From positions 1 through 11,987 of the forward strand of contig JBELMC010000081.1 of the NCBI GenBank assembly GCA_042096155.1: a stretch of 11,987 nucleotides of DNA. Direction: 5' to 3'. A program made the translations under genes and the position numbers. Of the stretch, positions 1 to 8,181 are shown piece by piece. Numbering within the stretch: position 1 is the stretch's first letter; every line of letters starts with the position of its first letter. Under the pieces are notes generated by a model. That model was not told the origin of the DNA, ran no database searches, and saw nothing but the letters and a program-made list of their open reading frames with translations. This DNA is from Dinoroseobacter sp042096155. GTDB lineage: Bacteria > Pseudomonadota > Alphaproteobacteria > Rhodobacterales > Rhodobacteraceae.

Positions 1-39
1 AGCATAGTTTGCGCGAAATCACAGTATCTGCTTTGTTCT

Positions 40-69
40 TTGCCAATATTAGCGCATATTGTGGATAAT
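40..69 (+). promoter_or_regulatory. Candidate sigma70-type promoter upstream of the leader
   Basis: TTGCCA (40-45) and GATAAT (64-69) are separated by 18 bp and resemble -35 and -10 boxes. This is a pattern match only. It would place the start of transcription near 76, earlier than the ~179 expected by analogy with the Rhodobacter leader. Other AT-rich candidates exist at 149-164, so the true promoter is unresolved. Confidence 0.2.
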
Positions 70-178
70 TTGGGTGCATCTACAAGTTGTGCTAATTTCG
101 TCGTTCCGAGCACAGAATAAAAGAGGCTGATGTACAAATCGAACAAGGTATTCTTATGTATATTCCCATAAGTAGGGG

Positions 179-401
179 TTGCATACCATATGATCCCGTG
201 GCATACCTTGATTATCGAAGAACGGCACAAGCGGCACTCAAGATCGCAAAACCGAGGCAGGTTTCATTAGGCTCCGCTCTTCGGAACAGACGGGCGCGCG
301 ACAAGCAGACATCCCCCCAGGTGGTTGCGCAGCCAGTCGGCCCGTAAGGGACTTGGCGGCGGATCGAGCTATGGCAGCAGCGCGATCCGCCGTTTCCGTT
401 T
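179..401 (+). ncRNA. mraZ 5' leader / UpsM-like sRNA (approximate ends)
   Basis: No convincing protein gene lies in the first 446 bases: the small ORFs there have no ribosome binding site and no recognisable product. In Rhodobacteraceae the dcw operon is known to begin with a leader of about 268 nt containing a Rho-independent terminator; termination there releases the trans-acting sRNA UpsM, which RNase E cleaves under stress. Here a strong hairpin with a T-rich tail ends near 401, 46 nt before the mraZ start, which fits that arrangement. The 5' end is set only by analogy (268 nt before mraZ) and is not seen in the sequence. Internal features include an 8-nt segment (271-278) complementary to 404-411 just past the terminator. 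Assignment rests on position and architecture, not on sequence alignment. Confidence 0.5.
357..401 (+). terminator. Intrinsic terminator-like hairpin inside the mraZ leader
   Basis: A perfect 10-bp GC-rich stem pairs 357-366 (CGGCGGATCG) with 383-392 (CGATCCGCCG). Above a single A/G mismatch (367/382) three more pairs form (368-370 with 379-381), closing an 8-nt loop. The stem is followed by TTTCCGTTT (393-401), a weak U-tract. It lies upstream of the mraZ ribosome binding site, so termination here would decide how much transcript enters the dcw operon and would release a short leader RNA. Confidence 0.7.
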
Positions 402-433
402 CAAGCGGAGCACGGTGGGGAGAGGGACAGAGC

Positions 434-439
434 AAGGAG
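434..439 (+). promoter_or_regulatory. Ribosome binding site of mraZ
   Basis: AAGGAG lies 7 nt before the GTG at 447. It decides for that GTG over the in-frame ATG at 456, for which the spacing would be 16 nt. Confidence 0.7.
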
Positions 440-446
440 CCACCGC

Positions 447-962
447 GTGGCCGGAATGTTCATAGGCGAAAGTGTCCACAAGGTGGACAATAAGGGCAGG
501 GTCTCGATCCCGTCTGATTTTCGCGTTGTCCTGCAAGAACACGACTCCGCCTATGATCCAGCGCGCGGTGCCCGCGTCGTGGTCAACTATGCAAAGCACA
601 AGCAGAAAGACTATCTGCAATGCTATACGGTTGAAGCATTTCAGATTTTGTCGGCAAAGATCCTCGCAATGCCCGAAGGGTCAAAGGACAAGCGGGTCTT
701 GCAGGCGATCTACTTGTCCAAGGCCCACCCAGCAATGGTGGATGAAACCGGACGCATGGTGTTGCCCGCCAAATGCCGCGATCCGTTCGGCATCGTCGGC
801 GAGGCGGTCTTCATGGCCTCTGGCGATACGTTTAAAATTCTGACACCGGAAGGTTACGCCGCCGAGATGGCCGCACTCGATAGCTATCTGGACAATCTCG
901 ACGACGATTTCGACCCGGCCAGCTTGTTGAATGCGGCGCCAGATCCGGCAGCCGATCTCTGA
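447..962 (+). CDS. mraZ: Transcriptional regulator MraZ
   Basis: MraZ is the first gene of the dcw cluster, a ring-forming DNA-binding protein of the AbrB/SpoVT-like fold that in other bacteria represses its own operon by binding repeats upstream of mraZ. The 171-residue protein contains the two tandem family motifs, VDNKGRVSIP (13-22) and VDETGRMVLP (98-107), one per half of the duplicated fold. The C-terminal ~25 residues are acidic and low in complexity, an extension beyond the core. The start is GTG, supported by AAGGAG 7 nt upstream. The stop is one base before the rsmH ATG, so the two are co-transcribed. No clear array of TGGGN operator repeats of the E. coli type was found upstream, so autoregulation may use another site or act with the leader terminator. 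Confidence 0.95.
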   Translation: MAGMFIGESVHKVDNKGRVSIPSDFRVVLQEHDSAYDPARGARVVVNYAKHKQKDYLQCYTVEAFQILSAKILAMPEGSKDKRVLQAIYLSKAHPAMVDETGRMVLPAKCRDPFGIVGEAVFMASGDTFKILTPEGYAAEMAALDSYLDNLDDDFDPASLLNAAPDPAADL

Positions 963-963
963 G

Positions 964-1965
964 ATGTCGTCCCTTGCGTCCTCCGGCATTGACGCTCTGC
1001 ATGTTCCGGTTTTGCTGGATCCAATTCTTGAAAATCTTGCGCCCATTTCGGGTCATTGGCTGGATGGCACCTTTGGGGCAGGCGGTTATACACGTGGGTT
1101 GCTGGATGCAGGCGCGTCCCGCGTGATCGGTGTTGACCGCGATCCGATGGTCTTTGACATGGCAGCGCAGTGGTCCGCCGGATATGGCGACCGGCTGACG
1201 CTGATCGAGGGGGTGTTTTCCAAGCTAGATCGCTACAGCGACATGATGCTCGATGGGGTGGTGCTGGACCTTGGAGTTTCGTCCATGCAGCTTGATCGGG
1301 CAGAGCGGGGATTTTCATTCATGCGCGACGGACCGCTGGATATGCGCATGGGCGCGATAGGTCCCTGTGCCGCAGATATTGTCAACACAGCTGACGAGGC
1401 AGTCCTCGCTGATCTGATCTATGCGTTGGGCGAAGAGCACGCCTCGCGCCGGATCGCCAAAGCGATTGTGCGTGCCCGGGCGGTGGACCCGATCACCACC
1501 ACAGCAAGTTTGGCGCAAATCGTTACCGATTGCGTGCCACGCAGCAAACCTGGCCAAAGCCACCCGGCAACCCGGACCTTTCAGGCGCTGCGGATTGCGG
1601 TGAACGACGAGCTGGGCGAGCTGATCGCAGGGCTAGAGGCGGCCGAACGCGCGCTTAAACCCGGTGGCGCCCTTGCGGTGGTGACGTTTCATTCCATCGA
1701 GGACCGAATTGCCAAACGTTTCTTGGCTGCGGCCGCCAGCAAGGGCGGGGGCGGGTCGCGCTATGCCCCTCAATCAGATGCCAAAGCGCCGCGGTTCACA
1801 TTGACCCCCGGCAAAGCGATCGCCGCGACAACGCATGAAATCGCACGCAATCCACGCGCCCGCTCGGCTCGGTTGCGTTTGGCGCGGCGTACCGATGTGG
1901 CGGCGGAAGCCGCGGATCGTACGGCACTTGGTTTGCCTGGGTTTCTCAGGTGGACGGGGGGTTAA
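964..1965 (+). CDS. rsmH: 16S rRNA m4C1402 methyltransferase RsmH (MraW)
   Basis: RsmH uses S-adenosylmethionine to methylate N4 of C1402 in 16S rRNA at the ribosomal P site. The 333-residue product has the SAM-binding motif DGTFGAGGYT (34-43), the acidic loop VDRDP (57-61), the signature LDLGVSSMQLD (101-111), GPLDMRM, the conserved RTFQALRIAVNDELGEL segment and FHSIEDR near the C-terminus. The length fits the family (E. coli about 313). The frame is open upstream to 931 inside mraZ, but the ATG at 964, one base after the mraZ stop, gives the usual N-terminus leading into HVPVLL. No strong Shine-Dalgarno sequence is visible, so translation is probably coupled to mraZ. The C-terminal tail is basic and ends 3 nt before ftsL. 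Confidence 0.96.
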   Translation: MSSLASSGIDALHVPVLLDPILENLAPISGHWLDGTFGAGGYTRGLLDAGASRVIGVDRDPMVFDMAAQWSAGYGDRLTLIEGVFSKLDRYSDMMLDGVVLDLGVSSMQLDRAERGFSFMRDGPLDMRMGAIGPCAADIVNTADEAVLADLIYALGEEHASRRIAKAIVRARAVDPITTTASLAQIVTDCVPRSKPGQSHPATRTFQALRIAVNDELGELIAGLEAAERALKPGGALAVVTFHSIEDRIAKRFLAAAASKGGGGSRYAPQSDAKAPRFTLTPGKAIAATTHEIARNPRARSARLRLARRTDVAAEAADRTALGLPGFLRWTGG

Positions 1966-1968
1966 GCG

Positions 1969-2331
1969 ATGCGGACGGTCATTTATTTTTTGTCGGCAGC
2001 ATTGGTGATCGGTTTGGCCTATTGGGCTTATCAACAGAATTTCCAGACCCAAAAAGCGTTGAAAAGGGTCAGCGCCTTGCATACTGAAATTGCCGCGACA
2101 CGCGAAGCGTTGTCCGTTCTGCGTGCGGAATGGGCCTATCTAAATCGTCCGGACCGCTTGCGCGATCTGGTGGATCTGAACTTTTCAGAGCTGCAATTGG
2201 TACCGATGAACCCGGATCATTTCGGTGCAATTGACGAGGTGGCGTTCCCGTCGGTGCCCAGCCTGGCGATTGTGGAGGGTCTTGTGGTCTCGGCGTCCAG
2301 TTCAACTGGGACACCTGGGGGGCAGCCATGA
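1969..2331 (+). CDS. ftsL: Cell division protein FtsL
   Basis: FtsL is a small bitopic membrane protein of the divisome that forms the FtsQLB complex and helps activate the FtsW-FtsI septal synthase. The 120-residue protein has an almost absent cytoplasmic tail, one transmembrane segment (about residues 3-21, VIYFLSAALVIGLAYWAY), then a leucine-containing heptad region (about 25-60) expected to pair with FtsB, and the RPDRLRDLV segment common in alphaproteobacterial FtsL. Sequence conservation in this family is weak; the identification rests on size, topology and the position between rsmH and ftsI. A G-rich stretch (1956-1961) precedes the ATG as the likely ribosome binding site. The stop overlaps the ftsI start as ATGA (2328-2331), indicating translational coupling. 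Confidence 0.9.
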   Translation: MRTVIYFLSAALVIGLAYWAYQQNFQTQKALKRVSALHTEIAATREALSVLRAEWAYLNRPDRLRDLVDLNFSELQLVPMNPDHFGAIDEVAFPSVPSLAIVEGLVVSASSSTGTPGGQP

Positions 2332-4112
2332 GCGTGCGGATCCCTCTGCGGCCCCTTGCCCGTATCCTCTGGGCCCGTGAAACCGGCCATGACCCCAACG
2401 AGATCGAACGCCAGAATATACGCGACCGTAAAGAAATTCATCGCGACACCTTACGGGTCGTATCCGAGCGCCGCTTGCTGCTGGCGGCCTTAATGACAGT
2501 TGCGGTATTCGGTCTTGTGGGTTTGCGGATGTGGGCGATCGCGTCGGAACCCGTGGCAGAACCGATTGTGCGCAGCTCTGGGTCTGAGCGGCTGGCGGCG
2601 CGCAGCGATATTGTGGACCGCCATGGTCGGATCCTGGCGACCAATTTGCTGACCCAGTCCCTTTATGCGCACCCGCATGAGATGACCAATCCCGAACGCG
2701 CCGCTGTTGAGCTTGCGCGTGTTTTTCCGGACTTGGATCTGGACCGTCTGCGCAAGGGCTTTACCAGCAAAAACAAGTTCATCTGGATCAAACAGCAAAT
2801 CTCGCCCGAGCAACGCCAGATCGTTCACGATATCGGCGAGCCGGGCTTGATGTTTGGCACGCGCGAGATGCGCCTTTATCCCAACGGTACATTGGCGGCC
2901 CATATTTTGGGGGGAACCAAATTCGGGACGGCCGATGTGCATTTCGCAGAACTGGTCGGTGTCGCGGGTGTCGAATTGGCATTTGACACCTATTTACGCG
3001 ACCCCGAAAACGGTGGGGCGCCGCTGCAACTGAGCATTGATTTGACGCTGCAAGCGGTTCTGGAAGAGGTCCTTCATAGTGGTATGATGGTGATGAATGC
3101 CAAAGGCGCGTCTGCCATATTGATGGATGCGCGCTCTGGGGAAATACGCGCCATGGCCAGTTTGCCGGATTTTGATCCAAACGACCGCCCGCCGCCACCG
3201 CCTGAAGGCGATCCAAGCGACGCCCCAATATTCAATCGCGCGGTCCAAGGGGTGTATGAGCTTGGCTCGACCCTGAAAATCTTTACCGCTGCCCAAGCGC
3301 TCGAGCTGGGCCTGGTGACCCCCCAGACCCAAGTGGCGACCCAGGGGCCTTTGCGCGTGGCGGACCGTGTCATACGCGACTACAAGCCATTGGGACCCTC
3401 GCAATCGGTCGCCAATGTGATCGTGAAATCCTCAAACATCGGCACGGCACATTTGGCCCAGCAGATCACGGTGCCGCGTCAGCAGGCGTTCTTACGCGCG
3501 CTCGGACTTCTCGATCCCAGCCCGGTCGAGCTGATTGAGGCACCCACGGTTTGGCCGATGCTGCCCGCCCCTTGGACAGAGGTCAGCGCGATGACGGTGT
3601 CTTACGGTCATGGGCTGGCGATCAGTCCGCTGCATTTGGCGACCGGATACGCGTCATTGCTGAACGGTGGCCAGGTGGTCACGCCAACATTGTTGCGCAG
3701 AACGAATCCACCTGACGGCCCGCGCATTGTTTCAGAAGCGGTTTCAGCGGCCTCGCGTGATATGCTGCGCCAGGCGGTCGAGAGCGAAGACGGCACCGCC
3801 AGTTTCGCCCGTTTCCCTGGTTACGCCATTGGCGGCAAGACCGGATCCGCCGACAAGCCCGATCCCGCCGGTGGCTATCATACAGACAGGCTGATCTCCA
3901 CCTTCGCGCAGATATTCCCGACGGACGATCCGCAATTTGTGTTGATCGTGATGCTGGATGAGCCGGAAATCTCAGTATTGGGTGAAAACCGCCGCACCGC
4001 CGGCTGGACAGCGGTTCCGGTCAGCCACGAACTGACCCGACGATTGGCGCCGCTTTTGGGTCTGAGACCATCGGTTGAATATGTCGGCGATCCTGAGCTA
4101 CACCCCGGTTAG
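2328..4112 (+). CDS. ftsI: Septal peptidoglycan transpeptidase FtsI (PBP3)
   Basis: FtsI is the class B penicillin-binding protein that cross-links septal peptidoglycan with FtsW. The 594-residue protein has a cytoplasmic N-terminus of ~50 residues rich in charge, one membrane anchor (about 50-72), a periplasmic dimerisation/pedestal domain (about 90-230), and a transpeptidase domain. The catalytic set is complete: SxxK as STLK (314-317, nucleophile S314), SxN as SSN (368-370) and KTG (504-506). A short proline run (288-292) sits just before the active-site region in an apparent surface loop. Start is the ATG overlapping the ftsL stop. The stop is followed by a 23-nt gap before murE. Nothing suggests loss of function. 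Confidence 0.96.
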   Translation: MSVRIPLRPLARILWARETGHDPNEIERQNIRDRKEIHRDTLRVVSERRLLLAALMTVAVFGLVGLRMWAIASEPVAEPIVRSSGSERLAARSDIVDRHGRILATNLLTQSLYAHPHEMTNPERAAVELARVFPDLDLDRLRKGFTSKNKFIWIKQQISPEQRQIVHDIGEPGLMFGTREMRLYPNGTLAAHILGGTKFGTADVHFAELVGVAGVELAFDTYLRDPENGGAPLQLSIDLTLQAVLEEVLHSGMMVMNAKGASAILMDARSGEIRAMASLPDFDPNDRPPPPPEGDPSDAPIFNRAVQGVYELGSTLKIFTAAQALELGLVTPQTQVATQGPLRVADRVIRDYKPLGPSQSVANVIVKSSNIGTAHLAQQITVPRQQAFLRALGLLDPSPVELIEAPTVWPMLPAPWTEVSAMTVSYGHGLAISPLHLATGYASLLNGGQVVTPTLLRRTNPPDGPRIVSEAVSAASRDMLRQAVESEDGTASFARFPGYAIGGKTGSADKPDPAGGYHTDRLISTFAQIFPTDDPQFVLIVMLDEPEISVLGENRRTAGWTAVPVSHELTRRLAPLLGLRPSVEYVGDPELHPG

Positions 4113-4135
4113 GGCGCGCGCCCGTTGAGGGAGCC

Positions 4136-5626
4136 ATGGTCGACAATCACACCAAGACACGCAGCCTTGATGCGTTGGGCCTGACCGCAAAAGCCGGTCG
4201 TCGGGCGGATGTCACGGCTCTGGTGCTTGACAACCGCGCAATGCGTGCTGGCGCGTTGTTTGCCGCACTTCCCGGGACCCGTGTTCATGGCGGCGCATTT
4301 ATCGAAGATGCCGTGCGCAAGGGTGCGCGCGCGATCCTGACCGATGCCGAAGGCGCGCGCATCGCTGCCGCCGCCTTGGCCGATTGGGACGGTGCATTGA
4401 TCATCGCGGAAGATCCGCGCGCCAGTTTGGCGGGGGCTGCAGCGCTTTGGTTTGGCGCGCAGCCAGCGCAGATGGTCGCAGTGACGGGTACGAATGGCAA
4501 GACCTCTGTTGCCAGCTTCACCCGCCAGATTTGTCAGGCTCTGGGGCACGCATCGGCCAATCTTGGCACCACTGGGATCGAGGGCGATTTTACCGGCTCA
4601 ACTCACCATACCACACCTGACACGATTACCCTGCACAAGATTTTGGCACAAATGGCCGCCGAAGACGTGACCCACGCCGCGATGGAGGCGTCGTCGCATG
4701 GGCTCGCTCAGCGACGCTTGGATGGGGTGCGCTTGGTTGGGGCGGGCTTTACCAATTTCAGCCAGGATCATCTGGATTACCACCAAACGATGGACGCCTA
4801 TTTCGACGCCAAGATGGGTCTGTTTCAGCGGGTTTTGCCCGACGAAGGGACAGCCGTGATCAACTTGGACGACCCGCGCGGTTTCATCGCCGCCGAGATT
4901 GCCAATGGTGCGGGTCAGACCGTTCTGGGGGTAGGCCGGTTCGAAGATGCGGACTTACGCCTGTTGGGGCAGCGCTTTGATGCCACTGGTCAGGACATGC
5001 GCTTTCGCTATATGGGGGTGACCTACCAAACCCATTTGCCGCTGATCGGCGGATTCCAGGCCGAAAATGTTCTGGTGGCAATGGGATTGACCATATCGAT
5101 GGGGGCTGCGATGTCGGATATTGTCAAGGTGCTGCCCAGCCTGCAAACCGTACGCGGTCGGATGGAATTGGTGGGCACGCGCGACAATGGCGCAACGGTG
5201 TTTGTCGATTATGCCCATACCCCAGACGCGCTGGCGACGGCCTGTAAAGCGCTGCGTCCGCATGTTTTGGGTCGCCTTGTTGTGGTGTTTGGCGCAGGCG
5301 GCGACCGCGATAAGGGCAAGCGGCCCGTGATGGGACAAGCCGCACATACCCATGCCGATCAGTTGATCGTGACTGATGATAATCCGCGCTCGGAAGACCC
5401 CGCACGCATTCGCGCGGCCATTCTGCAAGCCGCGCCGGACGCAACCGAAGTGCCGGATCGGGCCGAAGCGATCTTGCGTGGCGTAGATGCGTTAAGCCCC
5501 GGCGACGTGTTATTGGTTGCCGGCAAAGGCCATGAGACAGGTCAGATCGTGGGTGATGTCGTCTATCCGTTCGATGATGTTGAGCATGCCAGCGTCGCGA
5601 TCGCCGCACTCGACGGAAAATTGTGA
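4136..5626 (+). CDS. murE: UDP-MurNAc-tripeptide synthetase MurE (meso-DAP adding)
   Basis: MurE is the cytoplasmic ATP-dependent ligase that adds the third amino acid to UDP-MurNAc-L-Ala-D-Glu. The 496-residue protein shows the Mur ligase order: N-terminal UDP-binding domain, ATP loop TGTNGKTS (117-124), the lysine expected to be carbamylated (K226 in AYFDAKMGLF), and a C-terminal domain with DYAHTPDAL (358-366). The DNPR motif (415-418) is the diagnostic of meso-diaminopimelate specificity, as expected for a Gram-negative cell. A purine-rich GAGGGAG (4127-4133) precedes the ATG at 4136. The stop TGA shares its last base with the murF ATG. Confidence 0.96.
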   Translation: MVDNHTKTRSLDALGLTAKAGRRADVTALVLDNRAMRAGALFAALPGTRVHGGAFIEDAVRKGARAILTDAEGARIAAAALADWDGALIIAEDPRASLAGAAALWFGAQPAQMVAVTGTNGKTSVASFTRQICQALGHASANLGTTGIEGDFTGSTHHTTPDTITLHKILAQMAAEDVTHAAMEASSHGLAQRRLDGVRLVGAGFTNFSQDHLDYHQTMDAYFDAKMGLFQRVLPDEGTAVINLDDPRGFIAAEIANGAGQTVLGVGRFEDADLRLLGQRFDATGQDMRFRYMGVTYQTHLPLIGGFQAENVLVAMGLTISMGAAMSDIVKVLPSLQTVRGRMELVGTRDNGATVFVDYAHTPDALATACKALRPHVLGRLVVVFGAGGDRDKGKRPVMGQAAHTHADQLIVTDDNPRSEDPARIRAAILQAAPDATEVPDRAEAILRGVDALSPGDVLLVAGKGHETGQIVGDVVYPFDDVEHASVAIAALDGKL

Positions 5627-7038
5627 TGACGGCGTTGTGGACCTGCGCCCAGGCGCTGGCGGCCACAGGTGGTCTCTGCAGCGTCGACTTTGCCGCCACC
5701 GGCGTGTCGATTGACACCCGCACCTTGCAACATGGCGATTTGTTTGTGGCCCTGAAGGCCGAGCGTGACGGCCATGACTTCGTCGCGGCTGCACTGGCCA
5801 AAGGTGCGGCGGCGGCGCTTGTCGCTTACAGACCTGCTGATGTGGCGGCAGATGCACCGTTGGTGATCGTCGAGGATGTGTTTTCGGCGCTCCAAGATCT
5901 GGCACGCGCGGCGCGGGCGCGCACGGCGGCCAAAGTGTTGGCAATCACCGGCTCTGTCGGCAAAACCAGCGCAAAGGAAATGGCGCGCGCGGCTCTGGCG
6001 GCGCAAGGCAGGACCCACGCGGCCGAGGCCAGCTATAACAACCACTGGGGGGTGCCTTTGACATTGGCGCGAATGCCGCGCGACACCGAGTTTGCTCTGA
6101 TCGAAATTGGCATGAGCGCCCCTGGCGAAATCGCGCCTTTGGCGGTGATGGCCCGCCCAGATGTGGCGGTCATCACCACTCTTGCCGCGGCGCATCTGGA
6201 GTCCTTTGACAGCCTTGACGCGATCGCAATCGAAAAAGCCAGCATCACAGACGGGCTTGATCAAAGATCTGGCCAGGTGATTCTCAATGGCGATTTGCCG
6301 ACAAGTCCGATTTTGATCGGGTACGCAAAAAACCGGGGCGTTGACTATACGCTGTTTGGTCAGGCCGAGGCTCACCCTTGGCACCTGAGCGCCATCTCCG
6401 CCACTCAAGACGCACAAGCGGTTCAAGCCAGCGGGCCGCGGGGGCACTTTGGCTTCACGCTTCAGGCGCCAGGTGCGCATCATGCTCAAAACGCGCTGGG
6501 TGTTCTGGCCGCCTGCGCGGCGCTTGGGGCCGACCCTCAAGCCAGCCGCGACGGCATCGCCACTTGGCAGCCCTTCGAAGGCCGTGGCACCCGCGCTGCG
6601 CTGCCCCATCCCAAAGGTGGCACTTTCGTCTTGGTTGATGATGCCTTTAATGCCAATCCCGCCTCGATGGCCGCCAGTCTAGAGGTTTTCTCTCTTCTCG
6701 ATCCGGGAGCCCGTCATGTTGCGATCTTGGGTGATATGCTGGAACTTGGACCCGACGAGGTGAATATGCATGCCGGGCTTGGCCGCCTTAAGGCGACCCA
6801 GTTGCTGGCACAAATCCATACCTGTGGGCCGCGCATGGCCCATTTGTATAACGCTTTGCCGGATCATCAGCGTGGCACCCATGTCGCGCATGCTGCGCAA
6901 TTGCTGCCGGATCTTCGCAATCTGATTGAACCGGGGGATGTGGTTCTGGTCAAAGGGTCAAAAGGGTCAAAAGTGTCGTTATGCGTTGAGGCGCTGCGCG
7001 ACCTAACACAGCCCATCTGTGCGCACGAAAAAAGGTGA
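5626..7038 (+). CDS. murF: UDP-MurNAc-tripeptide:D-Ala-D-Ala ligase MurF
   Basis: MurF ligates D-Ala-D-Ala to the UDP-MurNAc-tripeptide, completing the cytoplasmic pentapeptide precursor. From the ATG at 5626 the protein has 470 residues: ATP loop TGSVGKTS (108-115), SYNNHWG (136-142), EIGMS (160-164), the conserved AHLESF (H190), DDAFNANP (338-345) and ILGDMLELG. These fit the family in order and spacing. A GTG at 5623 in the same frame is an alternative start, adding one residue. The ATG overlaps the murE stop by one base (TGATG), typical of coupled translation. The KGSKGSK stretch (443-449) is encoded by a short near-perfect repeat but corresponds to the normal KGSxGSK family motif. The 3' end overlaps the ribosome binding site of mraY. 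Confidence 0.95.
   Translation: MTALWTCAQALAATGGLCSVDFAATGVSIDTRTLQHGDLFVALKAERDGHDFVAAALAKGAAAALVAYRPADVAADAPLVIVEDVFSALQDLARAARARTAAKVLAITGSVGKTSAKEMARAALAAQGRTHAAEASYNNHWGVPLTLARMPRDTEFALIEIGMSAPGEIAPLAVMARPDVAVITTLAAAHLESFDSLDAIAIEKASITDGLDQRSGQVILNGDLPTSPILIGYAKNRGVDYTLFGQAEAHPWHLSAISATQDAQAVQASGPRGHFGFTLQAPGAHHAQNALGVLAACAALGADPQASRDGIATWQPFEGRGTRAALPHPKGGTFVLVDDAFNANPASMAASLEVFSLLDPGARHVAILGDMLELGPDEVNMHAGLGRLKATQLLAQIHTCGPRMAHLYNALPDHQRGTHVAHAAQLLPDLRNLIEPGDVVLVKGSKGSKVSLCVEALRDLTQPICAHEKR
7032..7038 (+). promoter_or_regulatory. Ribosome binding site of mraY
   Basis: AAGGTGA lies 5 nt before the ATG at 7044 and includes the murF stop codon. It favours ATG 7044 over the in-frame GTG at 7035, which lies inside this site. 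Confidence 0.65.
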
Positions 7039-7043
7039 ATTTT

Positions 7044-8129
7044 ATGTTATTTTGGCTCACCGAGTTGTCAGATGGCGGAGACTTTTTCAACCTCTTCCGA
7101 TACATCACCTTTCGGGCCGGAGGTGCGTTCTTCACCGCACTGGTCTTTGGGTTTGTCTTTGGCAAGCCGCTGATCAACCTGTTGCGGCGAAGACAGAAAT
7201 TTGGTCAGCCAATCCGGGATGACGGTCCCGAGAGTCATCTGGTGACGAAACAAGGCACCCCAACCATGGGAGGCCTTCTGATCTTGTCAGCGCTGATCTC
7301 TTCGACTCTGCTTTGGGCGCGCTTGGACAACGGTTTTGTCTGGATATTGTTGTTCGTAACGACCAGCTTCGGGCTGATCGGCTTTCTGGACGACTATAAT
7401 AAAGTCACCAAAAACAGTCATGCTGGCGTATCGGGTCGGGTCAGGTTGGGTATCGGCTTTATGATTGCCGCTTTTGCCGGCGTTATGGCGACATTCATGC
7501 ATCCGCCTGAACTGACAAACCAGCTTGCGCTGCCGTTCTTGAAGGACACGCTGATCAATCTAAGCTGGCTGTTCATCCCGTTTTGCATGTTGGTGATCGC
7601 AGGCTCGGCAAATGCGGTGAACCTCACCGATGGGTTGGATGGCCTCGCCATTATGCCAGTGATGATCGCAGCAGGCACATTGGGCGTGATTGCCTATGCC
7701 GTGGGCCGCGTCGACTTCACCAGTTATCTTGATGTTCACTATGTACCAGGCACCGGCGAAGTTCTTATCTTCACTTCTGCGCTGATCGGCGGGGGCCTTG
7801 GATTCTTGTGGTATAATGCGCCGCCCGCAGCTGTGTTTATGGGCGACACCGGCAGCCTTGCCTTGGGCGGCGCACTTGGCGCCATAGCAGTGGCCACCAA
7901 GCACGAGATGGTGCTGGGCATCGTTGGCGGTCTGTTTGTGGTCGAGGCGCTGTCCGTGATCATCCAGGTGGGTTTTTTCAAGCTGACCGGTCGGCGTGTC
8001 TTTCTGATGGCGCCCATCCATCACCATTTCGAAAAAAAGGGGTGGCAGGAGCCACAAATCGTCATTCGGTTTTGGATAATCTCACTGATCCTTGCGCTGA
8101 TTGGTCTGGCCACGTTGAAAGTTCGCTAA
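7044..8129 (+). CDS. mraY: Phospho-MurNAc-pentapeptide transferase MraY
   Basis: MraY is the integral membrane enzyme that transfers phospho-MurNAc-pentapeptide from UDP to undecaprenyl phosphate, making lipid I. The 361-residue product (E. coli 360) begins MLFWLTELSD, the usual family N-terminus, and is highly hydrophobic with about ten transmembrane segments. Active-site motifs are present: DDYNK (116-120), NLTDGLDG (193-200), MGDTGSLALG (from 266) and the HHH cluster with following FE (326-330). The start ATG 7044 is preferred to GTG 7035 because of the Shine-Dalgarno sequence and the family N-terminus. It sits between murF and murD in the standard cluster order. A 52-nt gap separates it from murD, the largest gap in the cluster here. 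Confidence 0.97.
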   Translation: MLFWLTELSDGGDFFNLFRYITFRAGGAFFTALVFGFVFGKPLINLLRRRQKFGQPIRDDGPESHLVTKQGTPTMGGLLILSALISSTLLWARLDNGFVWILLFVTTSFGLIGFLDDYNKVTKNSHAGVSGRVRLGIGFMIAAFAGVMATFMHPPELTNQLALPFLKDTLINLSWLFIPFCMLVIAGSANAVNLTDGLDGLAIMPVMIAAGTLGVIAYAVGRVDFTSYLDVHYVPGTGEVLIFTSALIGGGLGFLWYNAPPAAVFMGDTGSLALGGALGAIAVATKHEMVLGIVGGLFVVEALSVIIQVGFFKLTGRRVFLMAPIHHHFEKKGWQEPQIVIRFWIISLILALIGLATLKVR

Positions 8130-8181
8130 CCTTTTACAGAGCGCTTTTGGTGCCTGAAATACAATTGCAGAGAGACTTATT

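Noticed and set aside
156..347. 63-codon + strand ORF in the mraZ leader
   Set aside because: No ribosome binding site, no recognisable motif, and it overlaps the presumed leader RNA.
410..430. G-rich TGGGG/GAGGGA run before mraZ as MraZ operator repeats
   Set aside because: E. coli-type operators are several TGGGN repeats at regular spacing; only one TGGGN fits here.
931..963. Upstream extension of rsmH into mraZ
   Set aside because: The ATG at 964, one base after the mraZ stop, gives the normal RsmH N-terminus and length.
6949..6975. Tandem repeat AAAGGGTCA-like in murF
   Set aside because: It encodes KGSKGSK, which matches the normal MurF C-terminal KGSxGSK motif, so it needs no repeat-expansion explanation.
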